DNA from: Excoecaria cochinchinensis
Lineage: Eukaryota > Streptophyta > Magnoliopsida > Malpighiales > Euphorbiaceae
Assembly (NCBI GenBank): GCA_947683425.1
Contig: CANTUQ010000119.1
Coordinates: 2,541,001 to 2,605,000, forward strand
DNA: 64,000 nucleotides
Direction of reading: 5' to 3'
Shown: positions 56,269-64,000 of the stretch, one piece after another
Numbering within the stretch: position 1 is the stretch's first letter
Layout of the letters: each line of letters starts with the position of its first letter
Translations under genes and position numbers: made by a program
The notes under the pieces: generated by a model
What the model was told of the DNA's origin: nothing
The model's input: the letters and a program-made list of their open reading frames with translations, nothing else
Database searches by the model: none

Positions 56269-57838
56269 TGTAGACACTGGGTTCTGTGGCAGCTTTTGAT
56301 CAGGGTTATCTAATGGGAAACTATTTCTCATGTATAGACAAGGAACAGAAGTGCTAAGCTCTCTCCCAGGTCTTGTTCTTTTCAAAATGTCTTTTAGGGC
56401 TCTCTATTGGGATTTAATGTTCAAAAAATTTTTTTATGGGTTTCTTACCCCTTTTCAGTCAATCATCAAGGTTAAAATGTATTTTTTTACTGAGTAAGGT
56501 CTTGGTGTGACTCGGCGACTGAGTCATAGTCTTGGGTGTGACTCGGCCTGAGTCACACCTAAGACCATGACTCAAGCCAAGAAAATTAAAAAAAAAAAAG
56601 ATAAAAGCATCTTACTGCTCTAGAACTGGGAAACAGGGGAAAGAAATGTAGGGAAAGATCTTATAATCCCTATTTGAGCATTTATTGCTAATGATGGGCT
56701 TATAAAAGGCATTAAATCATCACGTTTTCTCTCTTTAAGAAAACACTCTCTGTTTTTTAGAACCAAAGGAACTAAGAAGAAGGGAGAGACAATAGTCACT
56801 GGGATTTCTTAATCTTGAGAAAATAAAATTGAAGGTAATATTCAAGAGCCAAAAAACTTTTAAATCCAGTGTTTAATCTCGATTCAATCGTGTAAATATT
56901 TGTTTCTATTTTATTTATTTGATTTTCTTAATCTTTGATTTATATGATTTAAACTTGTAAATCTGTAATTTATTGTTATTTGTGTTTACTTCCATTCTTT
57001 AATTCATAAAAACCTCTTGAAATTGTATAAGAATTAAATAAATAAATTGGTTAAAAATTACTATGCGCCATCTTCATCCACTCTTTGTTTTTTGTATTTT
57101 CATACTTTGATTTTGTTCAATCTTTGAATCACTTAATTTGAACGCGTGAATTATTTATCTCTTGCCATTTGAGTTTATTTTTATCATCAATCCAAGAAAA
57201 CCTATTAAATTCATATTATAATTGGGTAATTGAGATTTTAGAATTTTACTATTCATCATTTTCAACCTTTGAATTCAAAACTTTAATTTCTTCATTTCTT
57301 GTTTTAATCTTAGCTTTTATTATGTAATCATATTTTTCATGAATAAAAATGAGTTTTTCAACTTTTTCATGCATTAATATGGAATAAAATTGTTTTTGGC
57401 ATTTTTGGGTAGAAGCTGGGCGTCATTCTAGCTTCCCTGGGTGAGGCAGAAGCGACGGTGTGACTCGCCCTCATCCTTCTTCTTCCTTCTAGCGCGTGCA
57501 TCATCCTTTCTTTGCTATTCCTTCTTGCGTGCGCTGCATTTCCCTCGCCAATCCTGCCTATCCTCTCTCCAATTTGATGATTTGCGTGGCAACTTAAGTG
57601 TTTTGGGTCACTGTCACCTTATTGTATGCATATTTGATTTATTTTCTTGTTTTGTTTATTCAAGTTCCTTCATTTACATAAATTATATTTGTTGATTTAT
57701 TTTCATCTTTTATTTTGTGAATATATTTTATATGTCATGATAATTTATTTTATATTCTCTTCACATGGTATTGTTCATAATAATTTGTTGAATTTATTTA
57801 CTTTGAGCATATTATTATTATTATTTATACTAATATAT

Positions 57839-57876
<38 letters not shown>

Positions 57877-59067
57877 ATTATTATTATTATTATTATTATG
57901 TTGTTGTTGTTGTTGTTAATTTTGTTAATTTCTTTTATTTTATTAGCATTTATTCATTTCTGCAATTTAATTTAATTTAATTTATTTACCTTTATTTTTA
58001 CTCGCTTTAGAATATGCGGGCCAATTGCCTGCTACATGAATTTCGAAATGCATTATGCATTTCATCTATTTTGCTTACTTTAGTATTTTTTATTATATCA
58101 AATTAATTATTTACTTAATTCATTTGATTCAATCAACTATTATTATTTTATTATTAAATTCAATTCATCACTAACCATTTATTCTTTATTTTCCACTATC
58201 ATACACATTCTCGAGTTAGAGGCGGAAGGCTGTGGCAAATATGCCGCAGTTTATTATTCTTTGCTTGTAAATAATTTGTATTTGTTCTTTTATTTCTTGC
58301 AACTATCTATAATAATAAAGGATTTTTAATGCTTAAATTAAAAACCATACCAAAACTATTTCTATTAATTAATTGGGATTTTTCCAATAAATCAGGACCA
58401 ATGTCCTATTTTTGTACTATAAAAATTCACCCAAATTATAACCTTTTTCTTAAATTTCAAATGATTTTTATATATAAATTGACTTATATTTTTCATAATA
58501 AATGGGACCATTCATCCCAATTTTCTCTCAAAATAAACATAATTATTTTTTATAATAATTGTATGCAGGAACCAATATTCCCCTCGAAAATGATACACAA
58601 TAAATCTCCCAATTTGCTTTTATCGCTTTCTATGCCATGCCTTATCGTTTTCTCTATAATATGATTTATAGCTTTCTAACATATTTGTGTACGCCTTTAC
58701 TTTTTTTCTAACATGATAATCTGTGTGAGAAGAAAGATAAAATAATTAATCCCGTCACTCATTTATATAAAAATTAATCAAGGGTATAAATAAGAGTGAG
58801 GTCCCGAACTTATCTCCGGTTTTGGTCTCATAAGGTTAGAACTCATTTCCCAATGTTTTATTAGGTGGTGACTCTACGATACCTACCTTGTGGTGCCCAA
58901 CAGATGACCTCGTAGCTTGATCGCGAACAATAGAATAGGGGTGAATCACTATGCACTATAAAATGACCAACTTTCACGAGTTGAATAAACCTTCATCCGG
59001 CCTTAGGTCCTAAAAGTGGACTCTCGAGAATAAATCGGATACTTAACGGGGTTCAGCGCACGTCACA
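56269..59067 (+). mobile_element. 5' LTR of Tat/Ogre-type element K (2799 bp)
   Basis: Start TGTAGACACTGG, end CGCACGTCACA, followed by a GTGACTCCACTGG primer site. Cassette of GTGACTCGG / GACTGAGTCA words (56508-56580), TATA TATAAAAGG at 56701 and a long T-rich leader. Matches solo LTR J at both ends. Contains (GTT)n(ATT)n microsatellite. Confidence 0.85.
57838..57918 (+). repeat. (GTT)n(ATT)n(GTT)n compound microsatellite
   Basis: Triplet repeat run within LTR K; it generates a spurious Leu/Cys-rich frame. Confidence 0.95.
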
Positions 59068-59068
59068 G

Positions 59069-59086
59069 TGGTGACTCCACTGGCGA
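59069..59086 (+). other. Primer-binding site of element K, Tat/Ogre type
   Basis: TGGTGACTCCACTGGCGA one base after the LTR end. The GGYGACTCCRCTGG form is characteristic of Tat/Ogre lineage elements (non-Met tRNA primer). Confidence 0.75.
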
Positions 59087-60559
59087 CCCATGAGATTTTG
59101 CTTCGAAAGTACCTTTGGTGAACTTAATATAAATGGGTTTAAGATTAAGAAATTTTATCTTTCTTCGAAAATTGCAATGCATTCATGCTAGGGCCTTTAG
59201 AATTAAGTTAGGTGTCCTTCTTTTAACCCCGATGCATTCCTGAAAATAGAACCCTATGTTCACTCAATGTAAGGAAGTAATTAGGGATAATTCCCAGCCC
59301 AAGTTGCATACCATTTGGTATATCAAATGATAACCCAATCGGTCATTATACTCATGATGAGCTAGACCTATTGGCGAGAATCACGCTTGGGTAGACCTAA
59401 AGCTATGTCACTAGACTCAAGCCCACATAATGGCATAGAAACTTCCACTAGGGGCATGTGTTATAATACATTGCTTGTGATGTGAGCCTTTATGTATTGA
59501 ACAAATCCAAATAAATTTACATATCTGCTCATCAAAGGCTTTGATGCCCCGATGGGCACATTTCAGTTTACTTGAATTATTTAAATACACAGTGGCCAAA
59601 ATTCATTCTCATGCACTTTCAATAAGGAGAGGTTATGCTATCGACTTTCCACCGCGCACCATACGCGTTCATTTGGTTCCCTGTTAACCCATGGACCAAG
59701 CCCGCCTAGGAAAGAGACCACACGACGTCCTATGTATGAGTCATAAGGTTGGGAGGTTTTTCCTTTTCTTTTGCATGTGTTTGTCTGTACAGTACATATA
59801 CGTGTCATGCATAAATTTTTTATAAAACTATAATGATAATTAAAACCTATACATTTCATTTTGTGTATGAATTTTTTTTTCCATTCAATAAATAATAAAA
59901 CCTATACATTCTGTGTGTATAATTTTCACCATACAATGGAAGGTGTATATCTTATTTTATTTATATAACTTTCTATGTGTGCATTATATTATGTGCATGT
60001 AATTCTTTACACATGCATCTCATTATAGGCATAAAATCTTTTCACATGCATCATTTTAACCCTTTATTTTTTCAACCATCATAAACCATTTGCCTAAATG
60101 GTTTAGAGATCCCAACAGCCATCTTATCAGAATTCAATATGTCAGAGCAGGGTTTAGAACTAGGTTTGGGTTCAAATCCACGTGACACCACAAATAAGAC
60201 TTTAGAACGGCTACTAAAGCTAGCAGAGGGGGTAAAGATATCTGGTCCAATATAGCTTGCTAGTGCTGCTGACCCTATGGTCTAGATAAGAGGCTCAAAA
60301 ATTTTGAAAGGAAGGTTATGTCCATGATTAGTGGGATGGCCACCACCTTAGTGTCAGCTCCAAGAATGCAACTTATGGCACCAGTCGCTAGTCAGGTCCA
60401 ACCAACCACAGTCGGGGGCACCTCTACAATAGTTGCCATAGCCTCTTTACCTGATATTGATTCCAGGGGTAAAGCACCATTGGTCCCATTAGCCGAACAA
60501 ATATAAGAAGGAGATCAGGGTCCTGAAAATGACTTCATAATTGCTATAGAGGATGGCAC
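59087..60559 (+). pseudogene. Leader and decayed ORF1/gag start of element K
   Basis: About 1 kb of leader without frames, then an ATG at 60139 opening MSEQGLELGLGSNPRDTTNK..LLKLAEGVKISGPI to a TAG at 60253. A second frame (60318-60506, MSMISGMATTLVSAPRMQ..) continues after at least one frameshift and looks like a Gag N-terminal linker rich in Val, Pro and Thr. No capsid core or zinc knuckle is reached before LTR L starts at 60560. Tat/Ogre context comes from the primer site. Function of this N-terminal part is unknown to me. Confidence 0.55.
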
Positions 60560-62469
60560 TGTAATGGCTCGAATATCAGGTTAGAAGTGTATAAGGAATG
60601 TTTATAGTGTCTTTATGATTATCACAGTGTAGAGTGGTATATTAAGTGATGTTAACAGTAGTGAAGTTAAGAGTTAAGTGTGTTTGGGGTATAGTAATCC
60701 CGGGATGGGGGATCCCGGGGTAGCTATACAGCGGACCCGGCGGTCGATTTTTAGAAAAAATATTATTTCGTATAATCGATTTGTGGGATGCCAAAAGTCT
60801 AATGGTGAAATTTGAGCTAAAAATGAGGTCATATAGGCCTCCAAAAGTCAAACAGAAGAAAAGCCTCTAGTTCGATTCAAATAGTAACTAGTTTGACTGA
60901 AATTTGACCGAGCCTTTAAAGATAGTAAATGACCTCTGAAAAATTATCTAAAGGCATAGATAGACTCAGAATAGTGTGTAAAACAGTTTGGTAGACAAAA
61001 AGTAATTTTATAGTGACATTAAAAAATGGATGAATCGGATCGGTTTAATTGAACCCGACCGGATAAGGACCTTCATTGAGATGAAACCAAGGTTAAATAG
61101 GCTATTAAGAGTGAAAATGATGTTAAGGATAAAAAGTGAACCGAAATGGTTCAACCAGTGAACCGGACCGATCGGACAGTTGACTTTAGTTTGACTAGTT
61201 TCACTAAAATTTGACCAAACTCTAAATGGAGTTGTGGATCTCAGCAAAATTATCTAAAAGCATGAATTTGCTTGAAATATTATGGAGAATTAAATAGTAG
61301 TGAAAAATAAATTTTATGATGAGAGAAAATTGAGTTATCAGACCGGTAAGAAATTATCGGACCGAGAAACGGTCTCCAATTGAGCTAAAATTTTACATAG
61401 AGGCTAAATTATATATTTTAAGAATTATAGAAATTATTTTGAGTGAAATTGAGATTGAAAAGTAAGAGATATAATTTTGGGTGGAAAATGGGCTTATTAA
61501 TTTAAATGGGCCTCTGGGTTGGCCCAATTGGTTGAACCAAGCCCAAGCCCACTTAAGACCTCTATATAAGGCTGAAAATCATCCAATTTCCCAATTTCTT
61601 TTGAGCTCTCTCCACCCTTCTCTTGGCCGAATAGAGCATTCTCCATTTCTCCATGAATTTCTTCTTTCTTATTCTAATTTCTCACCAATTCCAACCTTCT
61701 TATGTAAAATCCAGCCTCTCCTTTTATTGATGATGGTCTCAAAAGCTCATTTGGAGTGAAAGAAGTGGGAAAAATCAAGTGTTCAAGGTTATATCTCAAA
61801 AATGAAGGTTTTAAAGGAGATGATGGTGTTTCAAGGAGTTAAGGCATAAAAAGCATCCTTAAGATGTGGAGAACAAGAAAATAAGGTTAATGGATACAAT
61901 ATCCTTCTTTTTCCATTGAAGAGGCATGATTTTAGGTTATATTTACATTGTATGTATGCGATATGTGCATGTAAAATTGAATCTAACTTAATAAGCATGA
62001 TTAGTGGACTTAAATAAGTGTGTAAATGTGTTTAAAATAAATTAAAATATTAGGGTATGAAAACTCTAAGTTTGGGCGAATGTAAACAAAAGGAAAACCT
62101 AATGTATATTAGGTGTTTATGGCATATAAATGGTAATTATGATGTGTATAATATGTGTAGTGTATGATTGAGGGGTTAAATGAAATTAAAGTGGACTTTA
62201 TGAAAATTCAACACCTTGGCCGAATTGAACAATGGGTTTATAATGCAAGATTTGTGATAAATATGGCATGTAAATGATGTTTATGAAGGGTTTAACATGT
62301 AAAGTGCATGATTGAGTGGTTAATTGGAACTAAAGTGAATTTAATGAAAAATTGGTATGATGGCCGAATTGGATGCATAGGAATTTTAATGTGTATTTTG
62401 ATGTTTAGTGATATATTCTGGCATAAAATAATTGAATAATGATAAGTGAGTGTGTATGAAAATGAAATT

Positions 62470-62899
62470 ATGGCCAAAATGTGTATATTGATATAATGTG
62501 AATTTTAAGTGATTTTTAATGATATATTGCCCTTAGTAATGGTCTGGTAGAAAAATCTAGTTCAGGATATAATTGGCTAGCCATAGGGATTTCACACCGC
62601 AGTACGAGTCATGGCGACTCGATATTGATAGGCCAATAGCGGTCTATCTCAGTGTACAGTGTATACAATGTTAAAAATGATATCATGGCCGAAATGTGTA
62701 TATTGACATAATGTGAATTTTAAGTGATTTTTAATGATATATTGCCCTTAGTAGTGGTCTGGTAGAAAAATATTGTTCAGGATATAATTGGCTAGCCATA
62801 GGGATTCCACACTGCGGTACTAGTCATAGTCTCGATATTTATAGGCCAATGACGGTCGATCTCAGTGTACAATATATACAGTGTTTATAGTGATCGGTG
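62470..62899 (+). repeat. Tandem duplication, two 215-bp units
   Basis: ATGGCC(A/G)AAATGTGTATATTGA starts at 62470 and at 62685; the units stay alignable to about 62899, with substitutions and small indels (for example GTACGAGTCATGG against GTACTAGTCATAG). Confidence 0.88.
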
Positions 62900-62999
62900 T
62901 AGTGCAGTGCAGTGATGAATGGCCCCATTGGGGTCATTCTACAGTATAGTGGATCTATGGGGTCCACGTTCCGCGTATCCGGTCAGTAGATTTTCTATC

Positions 63000-63669
63000 G
63001 GGTATATACTAGGGGTATAATGGTAATTATGTAATAAAATTGATTGGAATAATGATAATTGTAAAAATGAGTGAAATTGGGACTAAAATGGAAAGTTTAT
63101 GGGTAAAATGGTAAATTTACAGTAATTTGGTAAAAAGTAGTAAAGTTAGGTAAAAAGTGTAAATGTAAGGGTAATATGGTAATTTTGGCATAATATGAGG
63201 GTAAAGTGGTAATTTAGTGTAAAAGTGATAAATTAGGGACTTAAATATAATTTGGTGAAATTATAAGGCTAAGAGTGGAATATAAGTGAAAAAGGGGTAA
63301 ATTGGTAATTAAAATAATTAAAAGGGGTAAAAGTGGAAATTAAGAATAAGTGAGGTTAAAAGTGTAAAATTAAGCATATGTAATGGCATTATGGTAATTA
63401 AGTGTAAAATAAGGATATAAATGGAATTAGTGTAAAAGAAGGGACATGGTTGGTATTAAGGTAAAAGTGGGGACATAGATGTAATTAATGGAAAAGTCAA
63501 GGATAAAGTTGGAAACCAAGGAAAAGGATTAAGGGCAAAAACATAATTATTGAATAAATAAGCTTAATTAAAGGATTAAAATGTAATTAGTGAATAATAT
63601 AATTTAAGGAGTGAATATTTAATTAAATTGATAAATTTATTGGCTAAATATGATTGATGAATTAATAGA

Positions 63670-63748
<79 letters not shown>

Positions 63749-64000
63749 TTAAAGTGAAACTAAGATTTATTAGTGGCATAATTGTAATTATAGTGAACTG
63801 GAGTGGTAATATTGAAATTGAAGGATAAAATAAGGACTAAAGTGTAATTTAACTTGGAATGTTATGGCAAGGGCTAAAAGGGAAATTGTATGCCAAGTAA
63901 TAAATTAAGGTAATAATGAAATTAATTAGTGGCATTTTTGCAAATATGAAACAATTAAAAATGAAATCGTAAATTAATATAAAGTTTAGGGACCAAATTG
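63000..64000 (+). repeat. C-depleted GGTAA-rich tract of LTR L
   Basis: Same phrase set as 220-1270 (GGTAAAAAGT, GGTAATTTTGG, AAGTGTAAA), about 1 kb with very few C on the plus strand. Confidence 0.75.
63669..63748 (+). repeat. (TAA)n microsatellite
   Basis: About 26 TAA/ATA units inside LTR L; it gives a spurious poly-Tyr frame on the minus strand. Confidence 0.95.

Larger units (their letters stand above)
60560..64000 (+). mobile_element. LTR L (start), running off the window
   Basis: Starts TGTAATGGCTCG; promoter TATATAAGG near 61563, preceded by a CCCAAGCCCACTTAAG segment and followed by a CTCTCTCCACCC leader. Within: a 215-bp tandem duplication, C-poor GGTAA-rich tract, and (TAA)n. At least 3.4 kb long; end and TSD lie outside. 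Vocabulary resembles LTR M. Confidence 0.75.

Noticed and set aside
57647..57919. Leu/Cys-rich frame
   Set aside because: Translation of the GTT/ATT microsatellite.
63576..63779. Poly-Tyr frame
   Set aside because: Translation of the TAA microsatellite.

Overview
The window is plant nuclear DNA, almost certainly repeat-dense (pericentromeric-type) heterochromatin. It is AT-rich and consists almost entirely of nested long-terminal-repeat retrotransposons with a few CACTA DNA transposons. I find no intact host gene, rRNA, tRNA or CRISPR array. The lineage evidence is Met-tRNA primer sites (TGGTATCAGAGC), CCHC-zinc-knuckle gag proteins, Ty1/copia integrase and reverse-transcriptase fragments, Tat/Ogre-style leaders, and CACTACAAGAAA-type CACTA termini. 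I cannot name the species.

Layout of block 1 (1-37666). This is one continuous nest that can be unpicked by target-site duplications (TSDs). LTR N (minus) holds LTR E (minus). E holds element A (minus, TSD left off-window), gag-only element C (8129-19725, TSD GGCAT) and Tat-like solo LTR J (22022-36250, TSD TTAAT/CTAAT). A holds solo LTR S (3362-5868, TSD GCGAG) and is cut by LTR M. C holds solo LTR D (9613-12112, TSD TATAT) and a 3.0-kb CACTA element (15802-18808). J holds gag-only element B (22270-34093, TSD GGCTG/AGCTG), and B's 5' LTR holds A' (22760-29691, TSD AAGAT).

Layout of block 2 (37667-64000). A minus-strand Ty1/copia relic (pol at 37690-39054, primer site at 41876) is split by an LTR-like unit O and by solo LTR P (42289-53704, TSD ACTAG/AGTAG). 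P holds solo LTR G (43399-52054, TSD AAACC). G holds a CACTA-like element that carries an Aux/IAA exon fragment and a kinase-like N-terminal fragment, and also solo LTR F (48622-51096, TSD CTCCT). Downstream lie a perfect 49-bp inverted repeat, a Tat/Ogre LTR with primer site and decayed ORF1 (K), and the start of another long LTR (L) whose C-poor tract resembles the LTR at the window start (M).

Most notable signal. The long LTRs (about 2.2-3.7 kb) of families A, A', B, C, D, E, F, G, P and S are highly diverged, yet share one ordered architecture: (1) TGTMAY... start followed by CCCTAGTAG; (2) a TATA/pyrimidine-rich leader; (3) a GT...AG mini-intron of about 80-120 nt; (4) a mini-exon encoding a KGK(E/D)KV-type peptide, usually ending in a stop; (5) a GC-rich near-palindromic cassette; (6) an AGGCATGCCT palindrome; (7) a string of short hairpins with different stems but family-specific spacers; (8) a TAAGCG/CGCTTA stem-loop next to the 3' end. 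Paired substitutions keep (6), (7) and (8) self-complementary, and substitutions in (4) lie largely at third codon positions. These LTR-resident modules, rather than any protein gene, are the best candidates for undescribed biology here.
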